Source: DASPLX01 sp035627375
GTDB taxonomy: Bacteria; Pseudomonadota; Gammaproteobacteria; Burkholderiales; Burkholderiaceae_D
Reading direction: 5' to 3'
Length of the DNA stretch: 64,000 bases
NCBI GenBank assembly: GCA_035627375.1
Contig: DASPLX010000054.1
Coordinates: 42,964-106,963, forward strand
The position numbers and the translations under genes are program-made. The notes under the pieces are model-generated. The model worked only from the letters and a program-made list of their open reading frames with translations, was not told the origin of the DNA and ran no database searches. Positions 23,958 through 32,693 of the stretch are shown piece after piece (the stretch's first letter is position 1; every line of letters begins with the position of its first letter).

Positions 23958-25460
23958 TCATACATCCAACGGAATGCTCTGCGCGAATTTGAACAGGTTG
24001 TGCGGATCGTACTTGCGCTTGATCTGCGAAAGGCGCGGCAGGTTGGAGCCGTAGTAGGCCTGGGCCCAGTTCTTCAAATCGCGATTCGGAAAATTCACGT
24101 ACGATTCCGGCAGCACGAAGCGCTGCATGTCGGCATAGTAGTTCGCCAGCCACTCCTGCTGCCGCCTGACGACATCGGGCTTGTCGATCGGCGCCCATGA
24201 CGCCTCCATCTCGAAGATATAGTTCGAGTCGCGATGCACATACGCGGTCTGGTCGCGTCCCACGTCCTGCACCGCGCCGCCGATCGCGAACAGGATGCCC
24301 ATGTTGTCCTGCCGCAGCGAGCCGCCCGGCCAGCGCGTCATCCAGGTCAGCATGGTGTCCAGGGCTTCTTCGCCGAGCGCCTGTTTGACGTAGCTGCACT
24401 TGATGTCGTACATGCCGGTCGGATCGTCTGTCAGCAGGTAATCGCGCGCGCGCCAGTAATCCATCTCGTAGATGTCGGCGCTCTGCGGCTTCAGCAGCGC
24501 GAAGGCCGGCGCCAGGATGTCGCGCAATTCCTTCGCATTGCCCCAGTAGAGGCCGAGCGTCTCGACCAGCAACTGGTCGCGGCGCGGATGCGGGCCCGCG
24601 TTCAGGGGGCGCGCCTTGCTGCGCGTCGAGATCGTCCTGGCGTTGGCCAGTTGGATCGATTGCAGGGCGCTTAGCAATTCGACCTGCTTGCCGGGAGGCC
24701 AGACGATGTTGAAGGTCGTGACGTCGTGGACTTCGCGCAGCTTGAAGGTGAAGGAGGTATGCACGCCGAAATTGCCGCCGCCGCCGCCGCGCACCGCCCA
24801 GAACAAATCATCCTGCCCGTCGATGGTCCGCTTCTCGGCGTTCGCCAGCACGACGTCGGTGGCGAGCAGGCTGTCGCACGTCAGGCCGGAATGCGTGGCG
24901 GCGAATCCCCAACCGCCGCCGAGCGTCAGGCCGCTGGTGCCGACGGTCGGGCAGCGGCCGGACGGTATCGCGAAATTGTAGGCGCGCAAGGCGGTCGCGA
25001 CATCCTGGTTGTTCGCGCCGCCCTGCACGACGGCGATGCCGTTCTTCAGATCGAGCTGGACGCCGTTGATCGCCTTGACGTCGATTAGCAGCCCGGGCGT
25101 GGTGGAAAAGCCGGCGTAATTGTGGCCGCCGGAACGGATCACGAACGGCACGCGATGATCGCGCACCCAGGCGATGCAGCGCTGCACATCGCGGTCGTCG
25201 GCGCACATCGCCACCGCCAGCGGGTGAACGTCGGCCCAGCGCGCATTGTTCGGCCAGGCCGCCATGGCATAGCCTTGCTGGCCGGGCAGTATCAGGCGGC
25301 CGCGCAAATCCTTGCCGAGCGCCGCCAATCCCTTGCCGCCCGGGAGGAACGCCGGCTTGGCCAGCGCGCCGGCGGGCAGCAAGCCCGCGCCGGTAGCGCC
25401 CATGACCAATGCGCCGGCCTGCAATAAGCGGCGGCGGCTCGGATTCGGTGTCTCTGCCAT
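23958..25460 (-). CDS. Tat-exported berberine-bridge-type FAD oxidoreductase
   Basis: A 500-residue PCMH-type FAD oxidase with a C-terminal BBE domain. ATG 25460 follows AAGGGG. The leader has a twin-arginine motif (SRRRLLQAGALVMG), so the enzyme is folded with its cofactor and exported. The FAD-binding part carries RSGGHNYAGFS, whose His is the usual 8-alpha attachment site, and GRCPTVGTSG, whose Cys is the usual second (6-S) attachment site, so bicovalent FAD is likely. The C-terminus has NFPNRDL and the BBE end motif KRKYDPHNLFKF. Relatives oxidise sugars, alkaloids or polyketide intermediates. It is divergent from luxR and could be a late tailoring enzyme, but no lux box precedes it. Confidence 0.9.
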   Translation of the reverse strand: MAETPNPSRRRLLQAGALVMGATGAGLLPAGALAKPAFLPGGKGLAALGKDLRGRLILPGQQGYAMAAWPNNARWADVHPLAVAMCADDRDVQRCIAWVRDHRVPFVIRSGGHNYAGFSTTPGLLIDVKAINGVQLDLKNGIAVVQGGANNQDVATALRAYNFAIPSGRCPTVGTSGLTLGGGWGFAATHSGLTCDSLLATDVVLANAEKRTIDGQDDLFWAVRGGGGGNFGVHTSFTFKLREVHDVTTFNIVWPPGKQVELLSALQSIQLANARTISTRSKARPLNAGPHPRRDQLLVETLGLYWGNAKELRDILAPAFALLKPQSADIYEMDYWRARDYLLTDDPTGMYDIKCSYVKQALGEEALDTMLTWMTRWPGGSLRQDNMGILFAIGGAVQDVGRDQTAYVHRDSNYIFEMEASWAPIDKPDVVRRQQEWLANYYADMQRFVLPESYVNFPNRDLKNWAQAYYGSNLPRLSQIKRKYDPHNLFKFAQSIPLDV

Positions 25461-25892
25461 GCGTTTCCCCTTGATCGTCGAGTGAATGAGAGGCCGATGC
25501 CGGCAGACGCCGGCCAGGCTTGCCGGGGCAGGCAGCGAAAGCCGCGCACCGGAACACGCATGGGATTGTCCGTAGGAAATTTGTCGAGGGGTAACTGTAA
25601 AACTTTCTCTCGACTGGATACGCCTACTTGTGGTTAAAGGCGGAATGGGTGCAAGAAGCCGGGGAGACGCTCTCAAGCATTACGATCGTTACCTGGATAA
25701 GCGGAAAAATCTACCGAGAATCGCGTCCTACATTCTGTATTTTTTTGTCACAATTTTGTAGTTTTTTGCTAGTAATAATGGTGTAAGGAATTTGAGCTTA
25801 AGTACATTCCGAAAACAAACCATGACAAAAATCAAATTGTCTCGCCTCGAAAGAAGGTGACATTGTGTACAAGAAATTGGGGAGAATTTCGG
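25461..25892. other. AT-rich divergent promoter region
   Basis: A 432-bp gap between the flavoenzyme and luxR genes. From ~25730 to 25860 it is strongly AT-rich, unlike the rest of the window, fitting a regulated or H-NS-like silenced promoter for luxR. A TGTAGT half-site occurs at 25757-25762 but lacks a partner at the spacing used elsewhere. Confidence 0.5.
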
Positions 25893-26624
25893 ATGAGTAA
25901 CGATCTTGATAGTTTGCAGCTTGTCACTGACATTATGCGTCTCAACGATTGCAAGACTTTCGGTCAAGTCAATTCTGCATTGTTCGAGATCAGCAGCAAG
26001 TTGGGATTCGATGCATTCATGTACGGCGGCCGGTTTCACATCGGCGGCACGCGTTATGTCGAGCGGATAGCCTCCAACTACAATGCGTCCTGGCTGGAGA
26101 AATACGAGACGCAGCGCTATGCCCATATCGATCCCACCGTCTCCCATGCGCTGAGTTCGCTCTGTCCGCTCGTTTGGTCCGACGACATGTACAAGAACGA
26201 CATGCAGCACAATTTCAAGGAAGAGGCGCGCATGCATGGATTGGCCGAAGGGATGACGCTGCCGGTCCACAGCAGGAATGGCGATGTCGCGATGCTCAGC
26301 CTCGCGGTGTCCCGTTCCGGCGACGAGGCGCGGCGGCATGTCCACAAGATGCTGACTTTCGGATCCTTGCTGGCGACCCTGACGCATGAAGCGATGCGCC
26401 GCATCGTCAAGGGCCAGCACATGGAACCGCCGCCGAAACTGACGAAACGCCAGATCGAAGTGTTGCAATGGGTCGCCGCCGGCAAGAGCACCTGGGAGAT
26501 CTCCAAGCTGGTCGGCATCTCGGAGCACGGCGTCATTCACCACGTGCGCAATATCCTGCTCAAGTTCGACGTCGCCAGCCGGCACCAGGCAGTGGCCAAA
26601 GCCATCGCGTTAGGGCTTCTCTAG
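25893..26624 (+). CDS. LuxR-type autoinducer-binding regulator
   Basis: A 243-residue quorum-sensing receptor. ATG 25893 is preferred over an ATG 36 bp upstream because GGGGAG lies 8 nt before it. The autoinducer-binding domain (residues ~20-160) keeps all the invariant ligand-contact positions of the family: W67, Y71, D80, P81, W95 and G120. The C-terminal GerE/LuxR helix-turn-helix spans ~178-240 (LTKRQIEVLQWVAAGKSTWE, ISEHGVIHHVRNILLKF). An acyl-homoserine-lactone-type ligand is therefore likely. No luxI gene is in the window, so it is a solo or its synthase lies elsewhere. It is the obvious candidate to bind the four identical inverted repeats downstream. Confidence 0.92.
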   Translation: MSNDLDSLQLVTDIMRLNDCKTFGQVNSALFEISSKLGFDAFMYGGRFHIGGTRYVERIASNYNASWLEKYETQRYAHIDPTVSHALSSLCPLVWSDDMYKNDMQHNFKEEARMHGLAEGMTLPVHSRNGDVAMLSLAVSRSGDEARRHVHKMLTFGSLLATLTHEAMRRIVKGQHMEPPPKLTKRQIEVLQWVAAGKSTWEISKLVGISEHGVIHHVRNILLKFDVASRHQAVAKAIALGLL

Positions 26625-26755
26625 ACTTCCATCGAACGGCGCACGCGTCGCGGCGCACGCGTTGCGCGTTCCGTCCCGCCCGCGCGGTTTTCGCCGCCGA
26701 TTTTTCCCGCGCGATCGGGCAGGGTGAAATATCACAAATCGCAAACGGCGAATCA

Positions 26756-26801
26756 ACTACATATTCGTGTAGTTCACCGTTTTCCCGGCAGGCCTTACAG
26801 T
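26756..26801 (+). promoter_or_regulatory. lux-box promoter 1 (nusG-like gene)
   Basis: Perfect inverted repeat ACTACA-TATTCG-TGTAGT at 26756-26773. Twenty-two bp further is TACAGT (26796-26801) as -10; TTCACC at 26773-26778 sits 17 bp before it as a weak -35 overlapping the last base of the repeat. The repeat centre falls near -43, the LuxR class II position. It drives the NusG-like gene 120 bp downstream. Confidence 0.8.
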
Positions 26802-26923
26802 TGCCTCATTCACATTGTCCTTCCGATAGTTCCGATAGGACAGTGCTGCGTGTCTGGATGACGAGCCGTCGGCCTTGCGAGGCCGGCGGCGTCGGTAGTG
26901 GTCTTTGTTGTGGAGAGCAGCAA

Positions 26924-27427
26924 ATGAACGAGCATCGCGTGGATCCGTGGCTGGTATTGCGGACAAGAAGTCGTCATGAAAGCGTCGTGGAAAGTGTCCT
27001 GCAGCAGAAGCAAGTCATCTCCTATCTCCCCAAACGCAAAGTGGTGCGCAGCTGGCAGGGACGCAAGAGGACGGTGGAAATGCCGCTGTTCCCCGGCTAC
27101 GTGTTTGTCCGCCCGCGAGCGGACCAATACGAAGGCATGCGTTACATCCGCGGCTCGTGCGGACTGGTGTTCGCCGACAGCAAGCCGGCGACCTTGCCGG
27201 AAAAGGATTTGGACGCGGTCAAGAAACTGGTCGCTAGCGGGGCCGAGTTCACGGTCGATCCGGAGTTGGCGGCCGGCAAGCGCGTCAAGATCGTCGACGG
27301 CCCCTTCATGGGAGTGGAGGGCGAACTGGTGTTGATCAAGAACCAGCAACTGCTGGTGATCAACGTCGACGTGGTAGGCAGCAGCGTGCGCGTCGAAGTC
27401 GATAGGGACGCCATTTCGATTCTCTGA
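26924..27427 (+). CDS. NusG/RfaH-like transcription elongation factor
   Basis: A 167-residue specialised NusG paralogue. The NGN domain spans residues ~8-105 (WLVLRTRSRHESVVESVL, VEMPLFPGYVFVRPR, YIRGSCGLVFADSKP), and a KOW domain lies at ~118-167 (AGKRVKIVDGPFMGVEGELV). Length and pattern match RfaH, UpxY and LoaP-type factors that help RNA polymerase read through long operons for polysaccharides or polyketides, rather than the essential NusG. ATG 26924 follows GGAGAG. The gene has its own lux-box promoter and lies upstream of the PKS locus, so antitermination of that locus is the likely job. Two transcripts nearby contain a matching ops-like leader element. Confidence 0.9.
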   Translation: MNEHRVDPWLVLRTRSRHESVVESVLQQKQVISYLPKRKVVRSWQGRKRTVEMPLFPGYVFVRPRADQYEGMRYIRGSCGLVFADSKPATLPEKDLDAVKKLVASGAEFTVDPELAAGKRVKIVDGPFMGVEGELVLIKNQQLLVINVDVVGSSVRVEVDRDAISIL

Positions 27428-27446
27428 CCGTTTAACGATCATCAGC

Positions 27447-27504
27447 TTTCCAGCCCGGCGCCAGCCGAGACACCGGCCAAGCCGGTGGGTGCCGTGGCTG
27501 GAAA
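27447..27504 (+). terminator. Strong two-part stem-loop after nusG-like gene
   Basis: Outer stem TTTCCAGCC (27447-27455) pairs perfectly with GGCTGGAAA (27496-27504). Inside it CACCGGC pairs with GCCGGTG around a CAA loop. It starts 19 bp after the stop codon. There is no U-run, so it may be a Rho-independent-like pause, a processing site or a protective 3' end. Confidence 0.5.
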
Positions 27505-27583
27505 CCGGGCGAGGCGCATGCGCCGGCGCCCGGAACGCCTGCCTGCGGATCGTTCGGCGGCGCATTCCTCTCTCGGCGGCGGG

Positions 27584-27629
27584 CTACATGTTCGGGTAGT
27601 TCTCCGCATTCGCGGCACGCGATACATTG
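27584..27629 (+). promoter_or_regulatory. lux-box promoter 2 (outer-membrane barrel gene)
   Basis: Slightly imperfect copy GCTACA-TGTTCG-GGTAGT at 27584-27601, then exactly 22 bp and TACATT (27624-27629). TTCTCC at the -35 position overlaps the repeat end. It starts a transcript with a ~220-nt leader. Confidence 0.7.
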
Positions 27630-27727
27630 CCGCAGTCGCATCGCTTCAATGGAGTGAATCGGGTGCGAGTCCCCGATGTCGTCGCTTGGAGCGGGAGCGA
27701 TCGTCGCGTCATTGCCGTGGAGCGCCG

Positions 27728-27759
27728 CACTACCAGGTGGCGTTGCACGGCGGAGCCTG
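27728..27759 (+). promoter_or_regulatory. ops-like leader element, copy 1
   Basis: A 32-nt block: CACT, five variable bases, GTG, then GCGTTGCAC directly followed by GGCGGAGCCTG (27749-27759). It aligns without gaps to the block at 39666-39697 in the PKS leader. The last 11 bases differ from the RfaH ops consensus GGCGGTAGCNTG mainly by one missing base. It lies 130 nt past the -10 box. Confidence 0.6.
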
Positions 27760-27857
27760 CCTGTCGGTCTCGTGCCGCCTCTCCCTGGCGTGAAGTCGAG
27801 CGATCAAAAAAAGCCGGCACCGCGCGTGCCTTGTTCCGTACTGCAGATGAGGTGTTC

Positions 27858-29180
27858 GTGTTGAGTACTTTTCCGCCGTCGATATTCAGACCGACCGCAC
27901 AAGCTTCATTACGTTTCCTCCTGGCCGCTTCGCTTGGCGTCCTGTCGAGCGGATATGCGGCGCAGGCTTTCGCGCAGGATTCCGATGCGCCCGATTTCTC
28001 GATGGGCGATGTCGGACTCGATACCCAGGGCGCCGACGCAATTCAGTCGCCGACGCGCATCACCTTCGCGCAGGAGGCTTCCTACAAGGTGAAGGACCCC
28101 GGAACCGTCGTGAAGAACCGCTCTTCGCTGCAAGTCGAATATGCGAAGCATGTGCTCGACAATTTCTATGTGCAGTTCAACGGCAAGGCGACCGCCTTTC
28201 TCGGGAGCGACCATCGGCGCGAGGCGGAAGAAACGGATACCAGGGTCGCGTCGGCCTATATCCAGGGAAGTTTCGGCCAGACCAGCTTCCGCGCCGGGGT
28301 GCAAGCCCTGCCCTGGGGCGAGTCGATCATGGCGCCGATCACGGACGAGGTCAGTCCGCGCGACAACCGGGAACTCTTCAACTTCAATCTCGAAGAGCTG
28401 CGCGTGGGCCAGGGAATGTTCGTCGTCGATCACTATTCGACGGCCGGCCGCTGGAGCGCCTTCTGGAATCCCAAGCCGTCCTTCAACAAGTACCCGGAAA
28501 GAGGAACGGCGTATTTCTTCGATCCGTTCACTTACCGAGGCGCGAGAGAAGGCGACAACGGCACCGAATACGGCGTGAGCTGGCGGAAGAACTTCGAGAG
28601 TTCCGATATCACGTTGATGGCCGCGAGCCTGATCGACAACGACTACGCCTTGCGCATGAACGCCGACGGCACCGTTAGCAGGGTAAAGGAGAGATTCTCC
28701 ATGGCCGGCGTGGTTTTCACCCGCGCCATCAAGAACTTCGTGATTCGCGGCGAGGCGGCGCTCAAGACTCCCAAGGCCTATAACGATGCGTCGCTGCAGA
28801 TCGTGAAGAAGGACGCCATCGATGTCTACCTGGGCGTCGACTATCGCTACAGCAGCTCGCTGACGTTCAGCGTGGAAGCGGTCAACCAGCATATCTCGGG
28901 TTGGAACGACAGGATCGCGGGATCGCCGCGGGATCGTCAATCCGTGCTGCTGACCATGACCAAGACGTTGATGAACGACGATCTGACCATCAACCTCCTC
29001 AATTTCTATAACCGGCCGTATCGCAGCAACCTGACCATCCTGCAGACCTCCCTCAAGTGGGACGATCATCTGACGTTCGGCTTGAATGCCGTTTATCCCC
29101 ATGCCAACGATCGGAGGAACGGCCTGTGGAACGTGCGGGATCAAAAGCAGATTTCCCTCAAGGTTCAATATTCATTCTAA
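27858..29180 (+). CDS. Outer-membrane beta-barrel, DUF1302-like
   Basis: About 440 residues. No ATG start fits: GTG 27858 (or the adjacent TTG 27861) follows GAGG and opens a signal peptide (LRFLLAASLGVLSSGYAAQA, cut near AFA-QDSD). The mature part alternates polar and aromatic residues as a 16-18-stranded barrel and ends in a C-terminal aromatic (KVQYSF), the outer-membrane signature. The block GVQALPWGESIM then VSPRDNRELFNF resembles DUF1302-type barrels. It has its own lux-box promoter and ops-like leader, which places it in the same regulon as the PKS. An export pore or resistance channel for the product is a reasonable guess. Confidence 0.7.
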   Translation: MLSTFPPSIFRPTAQASLRFLLAASLGVLSSGYAAQAFAQDSDAPDFSMGDVGLDTQGADAIQSPTRITFAQEASYKVKDPGTVVKNRSSLQVEYAKHVLDNFYVQFNGKATAFLGSDHRREAEETDTRVASAYIQGSFGQTSFRAGVQALPWGESIMAPITDEVSPRDNRELFNFNLEELRVGQGMFVVDHYSTAGRWSAFWNPKPSFNKYPERGTAYFFDPFTYRGAREGDNGTEYGVSWRKNFESSDITLMAASLIDNDYALRMNADGTVSRVKERFSMAGVVFTRAIKNFVIRGEAALKTPKAYNDASLQIVKKDAIDVYLGVDYRYSSSLTFSVEAVNQHISGWNDRIAGSPRDRQSVLLTMTKTLMNDDLTINLLNFYNRPYRSNLTILQTSLKWDDHLTFGLNAVYPHANDRRNGLWNVRDQKQISLKVQYSF

Positions 29181-29185
29181 GAAGC

Positions 29186-29231
29186 ACTACATAGGCATGT
29201 AGTTTCCGGTCTTCATCATGCGCGATACAGT
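29186..29231 (+). promoter_or_regulatory. lux-box promoter 3 (barrel/ACP/KS/AT operon)
   Basis: Perfect inverted repeat ACTACA-TAGGCA-TGTAGT at 29186-29203, then 22 bp and TACAGT (29226-29231). It begins only 5 bp after the stop of the upstream barrel gene. The leader before ATG 29266 is short (~30 nt), with no ops-like element. Confidence 0.75.
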
Positions 29232-29265
29232 TGCCGGATCCATATCACTAAAAATGAGGAGACCT

Positions 29266-29820
29266 ATGAATAAATATCTTGGCGTCATCGCCGCTATCGC
29301 CGCTGCCCTGGCCGTCGCGCCGCACGCTCATGCCGCCGGCGAGTTCTACGCCGGCGTCGATCTCATGCGGATGAAAGACAAAGGAGACCATGCTCCCGCC
29401 TTCTATCCCCTCGGGCTCGGCATCCGGGGCGGGATGCAGGTGCATCCGAATGTCGCGGTGGAGGCGCGCTATACCGCCGGCGTCAAGAGCGACAACAACA
29501 CCGTGTCGGGCATGAACGTCGAGCTCGAACTCAACCAGATCTACGGCGTGTACGCCAAGGGCATGCTGCCGCTCGGACGCGTGTCGCCCTATCTGCTGGT
29601 CGGCTACACGCACGGGAAGGAGACCGCCAAGATCAGCGCCATCGGCATGAGCAGCGCGGGTTCCGACGGCGATTTCTCTTACGGCATCGGGATCGACGTC
29701 CCGATCACGAAGGACATCACGTTCGGCGCCGAATGGGCGCGCTTCATCAAAGGCACCGATCCGTTCGGAGTCGGCTTCAAGATCGAGGGCATGACCTTCA
29801 ACGTCTCGATGCGTTTCTAA
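29266..29820 (+). CDS. Small outer-membrane beta-barrel protein
   Basis: A 184-residue porin-like protein of the OmpA/OmpX-type eight-stranded barrel class. ATG 29266 follows GAGGAG. A Sec signal ends in HAHA-AGEFYAG. Strand-like stretches such as FYAGVDLMRMK, VAVEARYTAGVK and SPYLLVGYTHGKET alternate with short turns, and the chain ends in a C-terminal Phe (FNVSMRF). It is first in the operon that continues with ACP, ketosynthase and acyltransferase. A role in envelope adaptation to the product is possible but not shown. Confidence 0.8.
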   Translation: MNKYLGVIAAIAAALAVAPHAHAAGEFYAGVDLMRMKDKGDHAPAFYPLGLGIRGGMQVHPNVAVEARYTAGVKSDNNTVSGMNVELELNQIYGVYAKGMLPLGRVSPYLLVGYTHGKETAKISAIGMSSAGSDGDFSYGIGIDVPITKDITFGAEWARFIKGTDPFGVGFKIEGMTFNVSMRF

Positions 29821-29880
29821 AATGCCGCGCCGGAGCAGGGTTGCGCCGGCGCCCTTTTCAAGCACCAAGGAGCAAATACA

Positions 29881-30119
29881 TGAGCATCCAAGAGGTCTTC
29901 GACGTCATCGTCGGTCACGTTCGGGAAGTGATTCCCACCCTGGCGAATCATGATTTCAAATTGACGGATTCGCTCAAGGAGCTCGGCGCGAATTCCGTCG
30001 ACCGTTCCGAAATCATCATGATGACCCTGGAATCGCTGTCCTTGAGCATTCCCCTGATCGAAATGGCGAAGGCGCAAAATATCGGAGATCTGGCCGGTAT
30101 CATCCATGCCAAGGCCTGA
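29881..30119 (+). CDS. Stand-alone acyl carrier protein
   Basis: A 79-residue discrete ACP. ATG 29881 follows AAGGAG. The attachment Ser is S39 within ELGANSVDRSEIIM. This GANS-[VI]-DR variant, rather than GxDS-L, is typical of donor ACPs of the beta-branching cassettes in trans-AT PKS (AcpK type), which carry malonate that is decarboxylated to acetate. The next gene, a Cys-to-Ser ketosynthase overlapping it by 14 bp, is the usual decarboxylase partner. Confidence 0.9.
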
Positions 30120-31350
30120 CCGCTCCGACATCGTCGTCAGCGGCGTCGGCGTGACATCCGCCGTCGGGCAGGGCAAGACGGCGTTCGCGTCCGCGCTGCT
30201 GGAAGGGCGGCATCGTTTCGACACGATGCGCCGCCCGGGCCGGCAACGGCCGTCGTCTGAGCAGCCCTCGGGTTTCATCGGCGCCGAGATCGCCGAACTG
30301 CATGTGCCGGAATCGATTCCGCGCGGCTTGCTGCGCACCGCATCCCTGTCCGGCCAGGCGGCGCTCGCGACGCTCTGCGAGGCGTGGCAGGATGCCCGGC
30401 TGGACCGGGTGGCGCCGGAGCGCATCGGTTTGATCGTCGGCGGTTCCAACGTCCAGCAACGGGAACTGGTGCTGGCGCACGACACCTTTCGCGGCCGCGA
30501 ACAATTCCTCCGTCCGACCTATGGCCTGTCCTTCATGGACAGCGATCTATGCGGTTTATGCACCGAGGCGTTCGGCATCCGGGGCTTCGCCTACGCACTG
30601 GGAGGCGCGTCCGCCAGCGGCCAGGTCGCCGTGATCGAAGCCATCCACGCGGTCGAGTCGGGCCGGGTCGACGCCTGCATCGCCATGGGCGCGCTGATGG
30701 ATATCTCCTACTGGGAATGCCAGGGCTTGCGCTCCCTGGGCGCGATGGGTTCCGATCGCTACGCCGACCGGCCCGCGCTCGCCTGCCGTCCCTTCGACCG
30801 CGACCGCGACGGCTTCATCTTCGGCGAAGCGTGCGGCGTCGTCGTGGTGGAGAAGCTGGAATCGGCGCAGCGGCGGGAACGTACTCCTTACGCGCGGCTG
30901 GCCGGCTGGGCGATGCGCATGGATGCCAACCGGAATCCGAATCCCTCCGCCGACGGCGAAGTCGCCGCCATCCAGGCGGCCATGGCCCGCGCCGGTCTCG
31001 CGCCGGCGGAAATCGACTATGTCAATCCGCACGGCACCGGTTCCACGATCGGCGATATCACCGAGCTCGAAAGCCTGCGCCGGTGCGAGCTCGGCCACGC
31101 CCGCATCAACGCGACCAAATCCGTCATCGGCCACGGCCTGGCCGCCGCCGGCGCCGTGGAACTGATCGCGGTCTTGCTGCAGATGAAAGAAGGCAGGCTG
31201 CATCCGACGAGAAATCTCGATCATCCCATCGATCCCGAATTCAAGTGGGTCGGCGGCGAGGCGGTGCCGCACGCGATAGAAAACGCATTGAATCTCAGCA
31301 TGGGTTTCGGCGGCGTCAATACGGCGGTCTGTTTGCAACGATATTCTTGA
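30106..31350 (+). CDS. Decarboxylating ketosynthase, Cys-to-Ser
   Basis: A 414-residue free-standing beta-ketoacyl synthase. The position of the nucleophilic Cys is Ser169 (GGASASGQ), while both His motifs remain (NPHGTGSTIGD and KSVIGHGLAAAG). Such KS-S proteins cannot condense but decarboxylate malonyl-ACP to acetyl-ACP in beta-branching cassettes (PksF, CurC, MupG type). It overlaps the donor-type ACP gene and is followed by a discrete AT. The HMG-CoA synthase and the two enoyl-CoA hydratases of a complete cassette are absent from the window and would have to lie beyond it if beta-branching really occurs. Confidence 0.88.
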   Translation: MPRPDRSDIVVSGVGVTSAVGQGKTAFASALLEGRHRFDTMRRPGRQRPSSEQPSGFIGAEIAELHVPESIPRGLLRTASLSGQAALATLCEAWQDARLDRVAPERIGLIVGGSNVQQRELVLAHDTFRGREQFLRPTYGLSFMDSDLCGLCTEAFGIRGFAYALGGASASGQVAVIEAIHAVESGRVDACIAMGALMDISYWECQGLRSLGAMGSDRYADRPALACRPFDRDRDGFIFGEACGVVVVEKLESAQRRERTPYARLAGWAMRMDANRNPNPSADGEVAAIQAAMARAGLAPAEIDYVNPHGTGSTIGDITELESLRRCELGHARINATKSVIGHGLAAAGAVELIAVLLQMKEGRLHPTRNLDHPIDPEFKWVGGEAVPHAIENALNLSMGFGGVNTAVCLQRYS

Positions 31351-31373
31351 TCCAGAAATCAGGAGGAGCACTC

Positions 31374-32555
31374 GTGAAGATTTACATGTTTCCCGGCCAA
31401 GGTTCTCAATCCAAGGGAATGGGCGGCGACCTGTTCGACCGCTTCAAGGAATGGACCGACAAGGCCGACAGCATCCTGGGATATTCCATCAAGGAGCTGT
31501 GCCTGGAGGATCCGAGGAACGAGCTCGGGAAAACGCAGTTCACTCAGCCGGCGCTCTACGTCGTCAACGCGCTGTCGTACTTCCGGAAAATCGAAGACAC
31601 CGGCGTGATGCCGGATTTCGTGGCGGGACACAGCCTCGGCGAATTCGATGCGCTGCTGGTCGCGCAGTGCTTCGATTTCGAAACCGGATTGAAGCTGGTG
31701 CAGAAGCGCGGCGAGCTGATGGGGCAAGTCTCCAACGGCGCCATGGCGGCCGTGATGAATTCCTCGAAGCAGGAAATCGAAGAAAAGCTGAAGGCGAACG
31801 GACTCGCCAACGTCTACCTGGCCAACTACAACACGCCGTCGCAAATCGTTCTTTCCGGCGCTTACGACGAGATCGCCGCCGCCGAAAAGATCTTCCAGGG
31901 TGGAAAGGTGCGCTACTACCCGCTGGCCACGAGCGGCGCGTTCCATTCGGCCTTCATGCGCGACGCCATGACGCAGTTCAAGGAATTCATCAAGGGATTC
32001 CGGTTCGCGGAGCCGAAGATTCCGGTCATGTCGAACGTCACCGCGCGGCCTTACAAGAGCGAGACCATGCTCGAGACGCTGTCGGATCAGATCGCGAGCA
32101 CGGTCCGCTGGTCCGAGAGCATGCAATACCTGCTGGCGCTCGGCGCGAGCAAGGGCGAGGAAGTCGAATTCGAGGAACTGGGCAACGGCGATGTCCTGAC
32201 GCGCATGGCGTTCACCATCAAGGCCCAGACTCCGGAATCCGTGCTGCAGGAAATCATCAGGAAAGAGAAAGCGCTGTCGGAACCGAAGGCCGAGGAGAAG
32301 GCCGAGGAGAAGGCCGGGAAGGAAGCGGCGGAGAAATTCGACCATTCCATCATCGTCGAGCTCACGGATGTGCGCGAGAAAGTGGCCGCCTGGAACCGGG
32401 CGTACTCGATCGGAACGAAGGTGAAATCCACGGTCGCGGATTACGGCGACCTGGAGACGAGGACGGACGCCGTCGTGTTGTTCGGCCACCGGGCCGCGGT
32501 CTACATGAAGGGCTATAACGGCTATTTCGACTTGAACGAATTGACGCCTGCCTGA
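31374..32555 (+). CDS. Discrete trans-acting malonyl acyltransferase
   Basis: 393 residues from GTG 31374, which follows AGGAGGA. Residues 1-~290 are a FabD-like AT: FPGQGSQSKGMG at the N-terminus, nucleophile S87 in GHSLGEF, and the catalytic His in SGAFHSAFM near residue 198. These residues are intact, so it should load malonyl units onto the AT-less modules in trans. After a Lys/Glu-rich linker (KAEEKAEEKAGKEAAEK) a C-terminal ~75-residue extension follows (IVELTDVREKVAAWNRAYS onward) that plain FabD proteins lack. It may dock to the PKS, but I do not recognise it. Confidence 0.9.
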   Translation: MKIYMFPGQGSQSKGMGGDLFDRFKEWTDKADSILGYSIKELCLEDPRNELGKTQFTQPALYVVNALSYFRKIEDTGVMPDFVAGHSLGEFDALLVAQCFDFETGLKLVQKRGELMGQVSNGAMAAVMNSSKQEIEEKLKANGLANVYLANYNTPSQIVLSGAYDEIAAAEKIFQGGKVRYYPLATSGAFHSAFMRDAMTQFKEFIKGFRFAEPKIPVMSNVTARPYKSETMLETLSDQIASTVRWSESMQYLLALGASKGEEVEFEELGNGDVLTRMAFTIKAQTPESVLQEIIRKEKALSEPKAEEKAEEKAGKEAAEKFDHSIIVELTDVREKVAAWNRAYSIGTKVKSTVADYGDLETRTDAVVLFGHRAAVYMKGYNGYFDLNELTPA

Positions 32556-32693
32556 GAAGAAGAACGATAACCCCCTCCCATGGATACGATGGCCCTGCAT
32601 TCCGCGAGGATGCGGGGCCTATTCGAGGCGGCGCGCAAGCATTTTTGGTTTGTAGTGTGGTTGGTGTGTGCAGTTCATCGAACGGGTGATCAA

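Noticed and set aside
25735..25762. Possible fifth lux box (CTACA ... TGTAG) upstream of luxR
   Set aside because: The half-sites are separated by far more than 6 bp and no TACAGT follows at 22 bp, unlike the other four sites.
26880..26910. GGTAGTG-containing stretch in the nusG-like leader as a third ops element
   Set aside because: Only part of the motif fits and the CACT...GTG...CGTT block is missing, so it is probably chance in a GC-rich leader.
27432..27641. Small minus-strand open frames between nusG-like and barrel genes
   Set aside because: They overlap the stem-loop and the lux-box promoter, show no coding features and lack ribosome sites.
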